From NCBI RefSeq assembly GCF_002157465.1, contig NZ_NHOC01000002.1:328352-392351 (forward strand): a stretch of DNA of 64,000 nucleotides. Direction: 5' to 3'. Position 1 is the stretch's first letter. Each line of letters opens with the position of its first letter. A program made the translations under genes and the position numbers. The stretch is from Butyricicoccus porcorum (GTDB taxonomy: Bacteria; Bacillota; Clostridia; Oscillospirales; Butyricicoccaceae). This document shows, in pieces, positions 1-7,790 of this stretch. The notes below the pieces were generated by a model that saw only the letters and a list, made by a program, of their open reading frames with translations, searched no databases and was not told the origin of the DNA.

Positions 1-277
1 TCAGAGCAATGTGATGCTCACAATAGCTGAACAGCTGGATGTCACGCACAATGACAAGGTCTTTGGAATCGCTGGCGAAATCCATTTCGTCCTCAAAGGT
101 CTTGTCGAACATCTGCGCAATTTCTTCGTTGGTGTAATTCATGCCCTCGAACACCTCGCTGTACATGCGTGCGACGCGGTCAGGCGTGTCTTTTAAGCCT
201 TCGCGGTCGGGGTCATCGCCGAGGGCAATGAGGATGCCGCGGATATATTCCTTGATTGCATTGGTATCAATAGCCAT
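1..277 (-). CDS. folE: GTP cyclohydrolase I (FolE), N-terminal 92 residues; continues past left edge
   Basis: FolE converts GTP to 7,8-dihydroneopterin triphosphate, the first step of both folate and queuosine synthesis. The visible part reads from an ATG at 275-277 and contains the family's zinc and active-site segment CEHH followed by IAL at the left edge, and an N-terminal helix beginning [11 protein letters not shown]. An AAGGGA ribosome binding site precedes the start. It is the third gene of a minus-strand queD-queE-folE operon, so here it most likely feeds preQ1 synthesis. The rest of the protein is outside the window. Confidence 0.93.
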   Translation of the reverse strand, partial: MAIDTNAIKEYIRGILIALGDDPDREGLKDTPDRVARMYSEVFEGMNYTNEEIAQMFDKTFEDEMDFASDSKDLVIVRDIQLFSYCEHHIAL

Positions 278-300
278 AATTTTTTCCCTTTCTGCGGTGC

Positions 301-969
301 TTATACGCCGCGCTGGTCGGGGTCCCAGATGATTTTGTGCATCTGGAGCTGCATAGTGATGTCATTGAGCACATGCTCCTGCATAAATTCGACAATTTCC
401 ACCGGCTGGATGCGCCCGAAGACCGGACTGAGGTAGACATGGCAGCGGTGGGTCAGGTCATATGTTTGGATGATTTCCAGTGCGCGCTCGAGGTCAGCGC
501 GGCTGCCAGCGACAAACTTCACCGTATCGCGTTCGGTCAGCAGCGCAAAATTTTCCGTGCGCATGTGCGATTCCATACCACTGCCCGGCAGCTTGTAGTC
601 CATGGTAAATGAAATGGCGGAAGAGATGCCGGTAAACGGTGTGAGATCGATGCTGCCATTGGTTTCGATTTCCACACGCTGTGCCGGATTTTCTGTCAGC
701 CTGTGCAGCAGCTCCGCCATGCCCGCGCGCAGCAGCGGCTCGCCGCCGGTCAGGGTGACGTTGTGCACACCGGTTTTGCGCACAGCTTCACAGATTTCCT
801 CGGTTGTCATGGTTGTATGTGGTGCATCAGCATCGTTTGCCCACATCGTATCACAGAAGGAGCATCGCAGGTTGCAGCCGGTAAAACGGACAAAAACGGA
901 GAGCTGTCCGGCGAGCACTCCCTCGCCGTTGATGCTGACAAAGGTTTCTGCTACGTTGAATTCTGCCAT
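301..969 (-). CDS. queE: 7-carboxy-7-deazaguanine synthase (QueE), radical SAM
   Basis: QueE converts 6-carboxy-tetrahydropterin, the QueD product, to 7-carboxy-7-deazaguanine in the preQ1/queuosine pathway. The 222-residue protein has the radical SAM cluster motif CNLRCSFC (CX3CX2C) near residue 32, a following GGEPLL motif near residue 75, and the short substrate-proximal motif SINGEG near the N-terminus that is typical of QueE. It starts 3 nt downstream of the queD stop, so translation is probably coupled. The length is normal for the family. Confidence 0.95.
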   Translation of the reverse strand: MAEFNVAETFVSINGEGVLAGQLSVFVRFTGCNLRCSFCDTMWANDADAPHTTMTTEEICEAVRKTGVHNVTLTGGEPLLRAGMAELLHRLTENPAQRVEIETNGSIDLTPFTGISSAISFTMDYKLPGSGMESHMRTENFALLTERDTVKFVAGSRADLERALEIIQTYDLTHRCHVYLSPVFGRIQPVEIVEFMQEHVLNDITMQLQMHKIIWDPDQRGV

Positions 970-972
970 GTT

Positions 973-1401
973 TCAGTCTTCCTCCCCGGTGTAGGAGGCG
1001 CAGTTGTTCGGCGTTTCGTATACAGTCGCCTCTGCGACGTGGTAGCCGAGCGCCGAAGCGCGCTCAAAAAAGTATTTTGCAAAGTGCTCGGCAGTCGGGC
1101 GGAATGGGATTTCCGTCAGAGAAAAGCCGTCCTCCGCGAGCGCATCGCGCGTACCTGCGCGAAGCGTGCCTGCTTCATAAATCAGTGTGTGATCCATTGG
1201 TTCGACAATCGCCTTCAGGTCACCCTTGAGCTGGGAAAAATCCACCAGCATGCCGCGCTCCTGCACGGTGTCCTGTAGCGCCTCGCCGCAGACGCGCAGC
1301 TGGACAATCCAGTGGTGCCCGTGGATGTTGTGGCATTTGCCTTCGTAATGGGCGAGAAAATGCGCCGCATCAAAGCTGGATTCCGCCTTCAAATAAAACA
1401 T
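973..1401 (-). CDS. queD: 6-carboxy-5,6,7,8-tetrahydropterin synthase (QueD)
   Basis: QueD converts dihydroneopterin triphosphate to 6-carboxy-tetrahydropterin. The 142-residue protein carries the zinc histidines (DAAHF near residue 14 and HGHH near residue 27), the catalytic cysteine in GKCHN, and the conserved MDHT segment. The ribosome binding site GAAGGAG precedes the ATG. It is the first gene of the operon and lies directly behind the preQ1-like leader, which fits end-product control of the pathway. queC is not visible and may lie beyond folE. Confidence 0.95.
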   Translation of the reverse strand: MFYLKAESSFDAAHFLAHYEGKCHNIHGHHWIVQLRVCGEALQDTVQERGMLVDFSQLKGDLKAIVEPMDHTLIYEAGTLRAGTRDALAEDGFSLTEIPFRPTAEHFAKYFFERASALGYHVAEATVYETPNNCASYTGEED

Positions 1402-1422
1402 ACAATCTCCTTCAAAGCAAAC

Positions 1423-1449
1423 AAAAAAGCAGGCACAACGGCCTGCTGT
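1423..1449 (-). terminator. Intrinsic terminator in the que leader
   Basis: On the minus strand GCAGGC, a 6-nt loop and GCCTGC form a perfect stem followed by TTTTTT. It lies between the aptamer and the queD start, so it is the likely expression platform: ligand-bound aptamer would favour this hairpin and stop transcription. The antiterminator pairing partner was not clearly identified. Confidence 0.85.
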
Positions 1450-1476
1450 AACAGATAGCGTATCATGGTACAGTAG

Positions 1477-1519
1477 CCCTGGTTTTGTTTAGAGACAGGA
1501 TGGTGCAAACGAACTGTCT
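1477..1519 (-). promoter_or_regulatory. Class I preQ1 riboswitch aptamer (candidate)
   Basis: On the minus strand AGACAG and CTGTCT form a 6-bp stem around a 15-nt loop that begins TTC and contains CACC. The stem is followed by the A-rich tail CTAAACAAAACCAGGG. From memory this tail closely matches the Thermoanaerobacter preQ1-I aptamer tail UUAACAAAACAAGG, and the loop CC can pair with the tail GG to form the H-type pseudoknot. It sits directly upstream of queD and ahead of an intrinsic terminator. The loop is slightly longer than in the best-known examples. Confidence 0.77.
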
Positions 1520-1526
1520 GATTTAC

Positions 1527-1556
1527 ATTCTATATTACTATACCACCGTCATGCAA
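1527..1556 (-). promoter_or_regulatory. Promoter of the queD-queE-folE operon
   Basis: Minus-strand TTGCAT and TAGAAT are separated by 18 bp (TATAGA at 16 bp is an alternative -10). Predicted initiation falls at the first bases of the aptamer stem, so the riboswitch would begin almost at the 5' end of the transcript. Confidence 0.6.
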
Positions 1557-1633
1557 GGATGTCAAATCTTTCGCGTTCCGCAGGCTTTGGAAAATTTTCT
1601 GTAAAATTGCTGGTAATTCCTGTGCAAAAACGG

Positions 1634-1639
1634 TATAAT
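1634..1639 (+). promoter_or_regulatory. -10 box upstream of ndk
   Basis: A consensus TATAAT lies 42 bp before the ndk start. No good -35 hexamer is seen at 17 bp. A TTGCTG lies 21 bp upstream, which is longer than usual spacing. Confidence 0.5.
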
Positions 1640-1680
1640 ACATTTTGGAACATATCTGACCTGAGAGGAGAAAGAGGAAT

Positions 1681-2085
1681 ATGGTACAGCAGACGTATAT
1701 TATGCTCAAGCCGGATGCGTTGCAGCGTGGTCTGGCGGGCGAAATTATTTCCCGCATTGAGAAAAAAGGCTATCATATGGTGCGCTGTGAGCTCAAGATG
1801 CTGGATGAAGCGATTTTGAAGGAGCATTATGCACACATCGCAGATAAGCCGTTTTTCCCTGAGCTGGTTGCGTATATGACCTCCGGTCCGGTGCTGGCGA
1901 TGATTATTGAGGGAGAAAACGCCATTGTGGGCATGCGCATGCTGATGGGCGCAACCAAGTTCGGTGAGGCATTGCCGGGAACGATTCGCGGCGATTTTGC
2001 CAATACAACAACGGAAAACCTCATCCATGGCTCGGATTCCGAAGAGACTGCTGCGATTGAAATCAAACGCTTCTTCGGCGAATAA
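1681..2085 (+). CDS. ndk: Nucleoside-diphosphate kinase
   Basis: Ndk transfers the gamma phosphate of ATP to nucleoside diphosphates through a phosphohistidine. The 134-residue protein has the catalytic histidine in NLIHGSDS near residue 118, the N-terminal IMLKPDA segment and the RGDF motif. A GAGAGGAG ribosome binding site precedes the ATG. It is monocistronic: its own -10 lies upstream and a terminator follows directly. Confidence 0.97.
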   Translation: MVQQTYIMLKPDALQRGLAGEIISRIEKKGYHMVRCELKMLDEAILKEHYAHIADKPFFPELVAYMTSGPVLAMIIEGENAIVGMRMLMGATKFGEALPGTIRGDFANTTTENLIHGSDSEETAAIEIKRFFGE

Positions 2086-2100
2086 CAGGAAAATACCGGC

Positions 2101-2125
2101 AAAAGGCTGCTGCGGCAGCCTTTTT
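2101..2125 (+). terminator. Intrinsic terminator after ndk
   Basis: GGCTGC and GCAGCC form a stem with a 4-nt loop, followed by TTTTT. Confidence 0.85.
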
Positions 2126-2236
2126 GTTTGCATGAATGGCATACATTCCTTGAATCGGAGCGGGAAGTATGGTACTATATGCAGTGAACCTGTGCCGGCT
2201 ACACAGGGATTCTGGGCAAACAATGGAGATAAGATT

Positions 2237-3190
2237 ATGAATGTAAAACGAATTGCCGCGCTTGTGTTTGCGTCCTGCATGACTGTTCTGCTGGCAGGCT
2301 GCGGTGCGGCATCGAACAACGATACCGGCAGCGCAGCACTGCCTGCGGGCACACCGACACTGGAAGAAATTTATGCGGCAAACACGCTGGAGGTATATCA
2401 TGCGGCGAATATCCAGCCTTCCCTGAGCACTTGCCTGCGTGAAGGGCCGGACAATCGGGAGACCAACGCCCTGCTTACCCTGTACTGGGAGGAAGACCTT
2501 GGTCTGGTTTCGCGCTTTCGCAAAACAGATATGTCGTTTCGGTATTATTTTACACGCGATGATGTGAATTATTCCGCTGCCATTACAGAGGATGAGGACA
2601 CCGTGCTGACCATTCTGGCCGATGATCCGGAGCAGCGCGGCGAAAAGGAAATCACCTATGCGGAAAAGCTGTTCCATCAGTACAGCTTCGGCGATTATAG
2701 CAGCAAGGAAAAGCTGGTTTCCTGCACGGACAGCGGAGATACCTACCATATTATTACGGATATTTCCGCAATGTCCTTCACAGACAGCACCGGACGAACC
2801 TATACCTACACGACGCAGGAATACGATGTGGAGAAGGAAACTCTGCGCATTCTGGATGTCTTCCGCACATACCGCTTCACCGATACCGATGGAACGGTAA
2901 AGGAGTGTACGCGCTCGCGCTGCATGACCTACAACAAAAAGATTGTATCCCTGCCGGATTTCATGCGGGAGGATATCATAGAAGCGGACTGGAGCCGTAC
3001 GTTTACACTACACTATCCGGATGGCTCAACGGATACTGTAGCCGTGCCGGACGGAATTTCGGTTCTGGTACAGGCACCGGATGGATATGAGGTATATGCC
3101 GACAGTGACTGTGAAACTGTGTACGAAGAAGACCGGACGGACGAGGACGGAGCCTTTCCAAACCGTACGGTTTATCTTGCAAAGAAATAA
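2237..3190 (+). CDS. Putative lipoprotein of unknown function
   Basis: This 317-residue protein starts with a lipoprotein signal peptide: a basic MNVKR, a hydrophobic stretch, and the lipobox LLAGC, so Cys-21 would be lipidated. The mature part is acidic and rich in Thr, Asp and Tyr with beta-strand-like patterning, and no catalytic motif is recognised. The longer upstream reading frame is ignored because the ATG at 2237 begins the signal peptide. It has its own downstream terminator and appears monocistronic. It is most likely an extracytoplasmic membrane-anchored protein. Confidence 0.8.
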   Translation: MNVKRIAALVFASCMTVLLAGCGAASNNDTGSAALPAGTPTLEEIYAANTLEVYHAANIQPSLSTCLREGPDNRETNALLTLYWEEDLGLVSRFRKTDMSFRYYFTRDDVNYSAAITEDEDTVLTILADDPEQRGEKEITYAEKLFHQYSFGDYSSKEKLVSCTDSGDTYHIITDISAMSFTDSTGRTYTYTTQEYDVEKETLRILDVFRTYRFTDTDGTVKECTRSRCMTYNKKIVSLPDFMREDIIEADWSRTFTLHYPDGSTDTVAVPDGISVLVQAPDGYEVYADSDCETVYEEDRTDEDGAFPNRTVYLAKK

Positions 3191-3214
3191 CAAAACATAC
3201 AAGAGAGTATCGAG

Positions 3215-3250
3215 ATCCGGTAAATCGGGAACGGTTCACCGGATTTTTTT
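3215..3250 (+). terminator. Intrinsic terminator after the lipoprotein gene
   Basis: ATCCGGT and ACCGGAT enclose a 16-nt loop and are followed by a T run. Confidence 0.75.
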
Positions 3251-3354
3251 CGCCAACCTTACAAAACTGTTCGTTTTCAGCAAGGAAAATCGATGGAAAT
3301 TGTATTACTGTAATGGTACAATAATGATGCAAACCAGACAGGGGGTTCTATGCA

Positions 3355-3867
3355 ATGGCATCGATTTTAACAGTAAAACAGTTGCAAAAATATTATGGTG
3401 GAAGTGGAAACCTGACCAAAGCGGTCGACGGCATCAGCTTTTCGGTCGAACAGGGGGGATTTATCGGTATTATGGGCGCATCAGGCAGCGGCAAAACAAC
3501 ATTGCTCAGCTGTATCTCCACGATTGACCGCCCGACGGCCGGACAGATTTGCATCGGGGGAACAGATATTACGGCAATGAAGGAAAAACAGCTCGCAGCC
3601 TTCCGGCGCGACAAGCTGGGTGCAGATAAACCCATGCTTCGCCGTGCACTGCTCCGGCAGATCGCTGTATATTTCCTGCTGCCGCTGCTGTTGGCGGTGG
3701 TGCATTCGTTCTTCGGCCTGTGGGCGGCGAATGAAACGTTGATGGCAGACGGAGGAATGGGGAATATGTCGGGCAGCATTGCGGCGACAGCAGCCTTTGT
3801 CGGCGCAATGTATCTGGCATATTTCGGCATGATCTATGTCAGTGCCAAGAGCTGCCTGAAGCTGTAA
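3355..3867 (+). pseudogene. Deletion relic: ABC ATPase N-terminus fused in frame to the C-terminus of a BceB/FtsX-like permease
   Basis: Residues 1 to about 87 are the start of a BceA/MacB-type ATPase with the Walker A motif GASGSGKTT, ending at FRRDKLG, just where the Q-loop should begin. The next residues (ADKPMLRRALLRQ onward) are instead the last 80 or so residues of a BceB-like permease with two hydrophobic segments. The Q-loop, ABC signature, Walker B and most of the permease are missing. The fusion near 3616 is in frame and the ribosome binding site is intact, so a 170-residue chimera could be made, but it cannot act as a transporter. It probably arose by one deletion across an adjacent ATPase-permease pair. 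Confidence 0.85.
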
Positions 3868-3887
3868 AAGAAAGGCAAATAAAATTC

Positions 3888-3917
3888 AACGCCGCGGAGC
3901 GACTGCTCCGCGGCGTT
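3888..3917. terminator. Bidirectional terminator
   Basis: AACGCCGCGGAGC and GCTCCGCGGCGTT form a 13-bp perfect stem with a 4-nt loop. T-rich sequence flanks both sides, serving the plus-strand relic and the minus-strand aroD. Confidence 0.88.
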
Positions 3918-3939
3918 TTCCATCCGGGGATATGGGGGG

Positions 3940-4695
3940 TTACTTGTGGTGCAGTAGCTCGAGCACCTCGCGCAGCGGCTCGATGCCGATCTGGCCGGGC
4001 GCGGACGCATAGCCGACCGTGCCGAAGGTCATCGCACTGCCAAAGACCTCACCGCTCAGGCGGCTGATCATGCCGAGTTCGCCCATCGACATCGTGACAA
4101 CCGGACGTTCGCTGGTGCGGGAGACTTCCTCGGTCGCACAGAGCAGGTCGAGCACATCGCGGCTGTTGTGCGGCATGACGGCGGTCTTGAGGATATCACC
4201 GCCGAGCTCCTCCGCGCGGCGCAGGCGGGCAACCAGCTCGTCGTGCGGCGGGGTTTTTTCAAAGTCATGGCTGGAGACCACAACCGGAACATCGACGGCA
4301 TGGGCGTCTGCAATGATCTGGCGTACCACATCATCGCCCGCAAACAGCTCGACGTCAATCAGGTCAACCAGATGCTCAGATGCAACGATGTGGTTGAGTT
4401 CCATGTAATACGCAGGGTCGATATCTGCCTCGCCGCCTTCTTTCTTTGTGCGGAACGTAAACAGGATTGGCGTTTCGCCGAGAATACCGCGCAGGACGCG
4501 CGCCGCACGGCGCACGGTATCCGGATTAGTAAATTCTTCAAACCAGTCGACACGCCATTCGACAATGTCGAACGTTTTATTGTTTGTGGCACGTGCCTGG
4601 GAAAAAATTTCACGCATGGTGCGCGCAACAATCGGAACACAGATTTTCGGCATGCCCGTTCCGATGGAGCAGCCTCTTACACATACTTCTCTCAT
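3940..4695 (-). CDS. aroD: Type I 3-dehydroquinate dehydratase
   Basis: AroD dehydrates 3-dehydroquinate to 3-dehydroshikimate in the shikimate pathway through a Schiff-base lysine. The 251-residue protein shows the class I signature: EWRVDWF near residue 46, the catalytic histidine in SSHDFEKTP and the lysine in ILKTAVMP. The start has an AAGGAG ribosome binding site. It is separated from neighbouring shikimate genes, as is common in Clostridia. Confidence 0.96.
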   Translation of the reverse strand: MREVCVRGCSIGTGMPKICVPIVARTMREIFSQARATNNKTFDIVEWRVDWFEEFTNPDTVRRAARVLRGILGETPILFTFRTKKEGGEADIDPAYYMELNHIVASEHLVDLIDVELFAGDDVVRQIIADAHAVDVPVVVSSHDFEKTPPHDELVARLRRAEELGGDILKTAVMPHNSRDVLDLLCATEEVSRTSERPVVTMSMGELGMISRLSGEVFGSAMTFGTVGYASAPGQIGIEPLREVLELLHHK

Positions 4696-4772
4696 GATCT
4701 ATTCTCCTTCATGGTCATCCTATCACCGATGCAGTATGGTTATTCTATCACATATTGTACAACATTTCCATG

Positions 4773-5417
4773 TTATACATAAAATTCTTTGTTGTCGTCC
4801 AGGCGCAGGCAGGCGAGACAGCCGCCGGGGACAACCGAACGGAATGCTGTGCCGCAGTCAATGTCGGTAAAGTTTCCGTTGCGCCAGATGCGCAGTGGAA
4901 TTTTCTCCTGATAATAAGCAGTCGGCGTGTGTCCGGCAATGACAGGCATGTCAAAGGTGCTGTCGGGGGAAACACGTGTCCAGAGGAAGTATTCCAGCGC
5001 GTCCGCGTTGGAACTGCCCTGTGGTGCGGGACACGCATGTACCAGGAAATAGTCCTGACCGCCGGCAGAAACCGTCAGGAACAGCGGCAGAGTGGAAAGA
5101 TACTGCGCAAGTGCGGCGCGTTCCTCTGCGGATAACTGGCACACCTCGGCATAGGTCTGCGGGTCAAACCAGTCTGCGCTGTCCGGGTTATCGAAGTGCG
5201 CGAGCCCCTGCAACAGCATCAGGTCATGATTTCCCATCAGAAGCGTCATATTTTCCTGCTGGCGAATGAATTGCAGCAGCTTGATGCTGTGCGGGCCACG
5301 GTCGACGACATCGCCGATGATATACAGCTGATCTGATTTGGAAAAACGGATTTTGAGCAGCATCAATTTAAAGTGTGCCCAATCACCGTGCAAATCAGAC
5401 ATGACATAGACAGACAT
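4773..5417 (-). CDS. Metallophosphoesterase of the PPP/ApaH-like family
   Basis: The 214-residue protein carries the metallophosphoesterase motifs in order: DLHG near residue 8, GDVVDRG near 36 and GNHD near 62, with a later AGHTPT. This set is typical of serine/threonine phosphatase-like and diadenosine-tetraphosphatase-like enzymes, so the substrate cannot be named. The ribosome binding site is AAAGGAG. It lies 16 nt downstream of the PAP2 phosphatase gene and is probably cotranscribed with it. Confidence 0.88.
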   Translation of the reverse strand: MSVYVMSDLHGDWAHFKLMLLKIRFSKSDQLYIIGDVVDRGPHSIKLLQFIRQQENMTLLMGNHDLMLLQGLAHFDNPDSADWFDPQTYAEVCQLSAEERAALAQYLSTLPLFLTVSAGGQDYFLVHACPAPQGSSNADALEYFLWTRVSPDSTFDMPVIAGHTPTAYYQEKIPLRIWRNGNFTDIDCGTAFRSVVPGGCLACLRLDDNKEFYV

Positions 5418-5433
5418 GAAATCAATTTCTCCT

Positions 5434-5937
5434 TTATAACAGAACGAAGCCTATGATGCCGGAGAGAATGCCGATGCCCAGACCTGCAATTACATCACGA
5501 GGGAAGTGCACGCCGCCGAGCACACGAATGATGGCAATCAGAACGGCACAGAGCATCAGGAGAATCCCGACGGGCGGACAAACAAACCAGAACGTACAGG
5601 CGATGACAGAGACAGAAAACACATGGCGGCTGGGGAAGGAATGTCCTTTGGTATTTTTGCGGATCAGAGGATCGATATCGAGTGCTTCATAGGGGCGCGG
5701 CGCGTTGAACCGGTCGCGGAAAATCGAGAGCAGAACAAAGGAGATACCCGGTGTCAGCAGTACGCGCAGAAAGCGGTCATCTTGCCGCAGCAGCAGAAAG
5801 AGAAGCAAAATCGGATACAGAGCATAAAGCAGCAGCGGCAAAATGCGGTTGAGCAACAGCATGGCGCGCCGCAGGCGCGGCCTGCGGCGCAGCGGCTGTG
5901 TCCAGGTCTGATAGTCTTGTGCAGTAATAAAAATCAT
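5434..5937 (-). CDS. PAP2-family membrane phosphatase
   Basis: This 167-residue integral membrane protein has the three PAP2 motifs: RDRFNAPRP, SFPSRH and GGVHFPRDV, with hydrophobic segments between them. Such enzymes dephosphorylate lipid phosphates such as undecaprenyl diphosphate or phosphatidylglycerol phosphate. The chosen ATG (5935-5937) directly follows AAGGAGG, an unusually short spacing. The longer frame is rejected because it runs through the neighbouring divergent gene. An upstream TATACT would place initiation just before this start. Confidence 0.87.
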   Translation of the reverse strand: MIFITAQDYQTWTQPLRRRPRLRRAMLLLNRILPLLLYALYPILLLFLLLRQDDRFLRVLLTPGISFVLLSIFRDRFNAPRPYEALDIDPLIRKNTKGHSFPSRHVFSVSVIACTFWFVCPPVGILLMLCAVLIAIIRVLGGVHFPRDVIAGLGIGILSGIIGFVLL

Positions 5938-5966
5938 CCTCCTTGACAGCAGTTTTATTGTGAAAT

Positions 5967-5994
5967 CACCTTTTTCCCTGTGCGGCATAGTATA
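5967..5994 (+). promoter_or_regulatory. Candidate sigma-K/sigma-E-like promoter for the interrupted gene
   Basis: CATAGTATA at 5986-5994 fits the mother-cell sigma consensus CATANNNTA, and a CACC lies 16 bp upstream as a possible -35. Initiation would fall near 6000, shortly before a GGAGGGAG ribosome binding site and the ATG at 6025. The match is short and could be chance. It is reported because it would tie the interrupted gene to sporulation. Confidence 0.35.
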
Positions 5995-6024
5995 GTCCAG
6001 AATACCGACATGGAGGGAGAAGTT

Positions 6025-6123
6025 ATGAGTGAACGCGTAACACCCGGCCCCGTATGCAGCGATGCGCAGATTCGGGAAGCTGTGTGCACCCACACGAACA
6101 AGACCCTCCATGTTACACATTAA
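6025..6123 (+). pseudogene. 5' fragment of a conserved clostridial gene interrupted by the element
   Basis: A strong GGAGGGAG site precedes an ATG that opens 24 host codons (MSERVTPGP, ending in CTHT at 6096). Reading then crosses the attachment core into element sequence and stops after eight foreign codons at 6121-6123. The remainder of the gene is at 20021-20485 in the compatible frame. Joined, they encode 178 residues. From memory the product resembles an uncharacterised Firmicutes family with an IFD-C-R-x-K-x-C motif and an FNRGF segment. No function is known to me. Confidence 0.85.
6076..6119 (+). other. attL: left attachment site of the element
   Basis: The host half ends in CCCACAC. 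The predicted crossover dinucleotide GA lies at 6096-6097 within ACGAA, which is shared with attR. The element half reads 14 nt and then GTTACACA at 6112-6119, an exact inverted copy of TGTGTAAC in attR at the same distance from the core. The recombinase stop codon lies at the inner edge of this site. Confidence 0.82.
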
Positions 6124-7655
6124 CTTTTTCGCCCCAAACGAGGGTAAATCCACAACTTTATGCTGGAATCATTGTATTGTTTTGTCTTTTTATATTCGAT
6201 ACGTTCCAGACATGCTTTGAGCATATCGTTTTTTTCACGGGCAGTATCAGCGTATTTGTACATCATAACCAGCCGTTCAACCGCCGGAACAATATCTTCC
6301 TGTTGTTCGACTGCCTGCTCGTACTCGCTGATCTTTTTTTCTATTTGGGATTTTTTTTGCGTAAGCTCTGCAATCCGTTCCTGTATTGATGCGCGGCGTG
6401 CGGTGAATTCGTCGGTTGTGTATACATCGGATTCCAGTAGGTCATAGGCTTTTTGCAGCTTCCGATTTTCCTGCGAGATCTGGGAGTCTATCCGTTGCGA
6501 AGATGTCTGGGCTTCGGAAAGCCTCTGCCGCAGAAGGTCTGAGGTCTCCGAATTACATTCCACCCGATATGAATCCAGCCAGTCTTCCAGCATGTGCAGG
6601 AGAAGCTCTTCTACAACAGGGAGCCGGGCAGAGATATTGCTGCACGATATGTTTCGGCACAGAAGCGAGTGTGTTTTCGCCGGACGGACATTGAGTTGCA
6701 TTCTCGCGCCGCAGTCCCGGCAGAAGAGAATGCCTTGGAACGGATTCACAAGGTCTTCGTCGTTTCTGACCGGCGCGCTTCTATACTTCATGCGCCGCGC
6801 CTGCGATGCATCAAACAGTTCCTTTGAGATGATGGGTGGATGGATACCTTTGCAAATCAAGACTTCATCTGCAAGCGGTCTGCGCTTGATTCCGCGCCGT
6901 CCTGTTGATGTCTTTACCGTCTTGACGCGCCCGTAATAAACATATCCTGCATACGTCACGTTGTCTAGTATTGCACGCACAGAGTATGGACACCAAGGAT
7001 TGCCGCGCCGTGTGAGTGCGCCTTCCTCGTTCAGCATGCGTGCCATGTGCTGGAATCCGACGCCCTGCCTGACATGCATGTCATACAGCCGCCGGACGAT
7101 TTCCGCTTCTTCCGGCACGATTTCCAGCGTCCAGCCTTTTCCGTTTTCGACCCGAACGCGCCGGTAACCGAACGGCGCGGTTTTTCCCATGTATTTTCCC
7201 TCGCGCACTGCGGCGCGCTTTCCAGCCTCCATGCGCCGCCGGATGGATTTGTATTCTCTGCGGCTCATGAACAGTCCGAACTCGAAATACTCCTCGTCGA
7301 ATTCGTTGTTTGGATCGTAGGTTTTCGCCGGCGTGATGATCAGCGTGCCGCTGGATTTGAATGCCTGTGATACAATGCCCTGATCGATGCTGTCACCGCG
7401 CGCAAGGCGTTCCACCTCCATGACCAGTACAGCATCCCATCTGCCAGCTTCGACATCTGCGAGAAGTCTCTGCATTTCCGGGCGTGCAGCGATGGTCTCC
7501 CCGCTTTTGACTTCCTCATAAATCTCGCCGATTGTGCGGTTTTGCCGTTTTGCCAATTCCAGCAGAGTGGTTTTATGTCGAAGCAGCGTGTTGCCCTCTC
7601 CACTTCTTTCGGCGTCGAGATCAATGCGGGATTTTCTGAGATACATTGCGTCCAT
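6120..7655 (-). CDS. Large serine recombinase (integrase/excisionase of the element)
   Basis: The 511-residue protein has the resolvase catalytic domain with the nucleophile serine in LRKSR (Ser-9) and the conserved ERLARG segment near residue 82. It then has the recombinase domain, a zinc ribbon (CRDCGA and CRNISC near residues 323-345) and a long coiled-coil with many Glu, Gln and Arg around residues 375-465. It ends 1 nt from the attL arm, the usual position for an LSR integrase. The ribosome binding site is AAGGGG. No recombination directionality factor is recognised among the small genes of the element. Confidence 0.95.
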   Translation of the reverse strand: MDAMYLRKSRIDLDAERSGEGNTLLRHKTTLLELAKRQNRTIGEIYEEVKSGETIAARPEMQRLLADVEAGRWDAVLVMEVERLARGDSIDQGIVSQAFKSSGTLIITPAKTYDPNNEFDEEYFEFGLFMSRREYKSIRRRMEAGKRAAVREGKYMGKTAPFGYRRVRVENGKGWTLEIVPEEAEIVRRLYDMHVRQGVGFQHMARMLNEEGALTRRGNPWCPYSVRAILDNVTYAGYVYYGRVKTVKTSTGRRGIKRRPLADEVLICKGIHPPIISKELFDASQARRMKYRSAPVRNDEDLVNPFQGILFCRDCGARMQLNVRPAKTHSLLCRNISCSNISARLPVVEELLLHMLEDWLDSYRVECNSETSDLLRQRLSEAQTSSQRIDSQISQENRKLQKAYDLLESDVYTTDEFTARRASIQERIAELTQKKSQIEKKISEYEQAVEQQEDIVPAVERLVMMYKYADTAREKNDMLKACLERIEYKKTKQYNDSSIKLWIYPRLGRKS

Positions 7656-7670
7656 ACTTGATCCCCTTTC

Positions 7671-7699
7671 TTTACTTTTATAAAAATATATAGTAAAAT
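7671..7699 (+). promoter_or_regulatory. Promoter for a candidate small RNA
   Basis: TTTACT (7671-7676) and TAAAAT (7694-7699) are separated by exactly 17 bp. The flanking genes are both on the minus strand, so this promoter does not serve a known gene. Confidence 0.5.
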
Positions 7700-7702
7700 A
7701 AA

Positions 7703-7778
7703 GGGGTAGATGTACCGTGGAAAGTTTATCTACCCCTTGTCCCGTCTTGGTGTTGGCGCACCGAGGCGGGATTTTTTT
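7703..7778 (+). ncRNA. Candidate ~75-nt small RNA in the element
   Basis: Downstream of the promoter lies a 9-bp perfect hairpin (GGGGTAGAT at 7703-7711 with ATCTACCCC at 7728-7736). It is followed by a 12-bp terminator stem (7741-7752 with 7759-7770) and a run of seven T. No open reading frame fits. The transcript would be antisense to the recombinase 5' untranslated region, so it may influence recombinase expression. The second hairpin is a convincing plus-strand terminator, and with no plus-strand gene upstream a dedicated RNA is the simplest reading. Confidence 0.55.
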
Positions 7779-7790
7779 GTTTTCAACAGC

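Noticed and set aside
1477-1519. preQ1-II or preQ1-III riboswitch
   Set aside because: The short hairpin plus A-rich tail fits the class I pattern; no additional stems typical of the other classes are seen.
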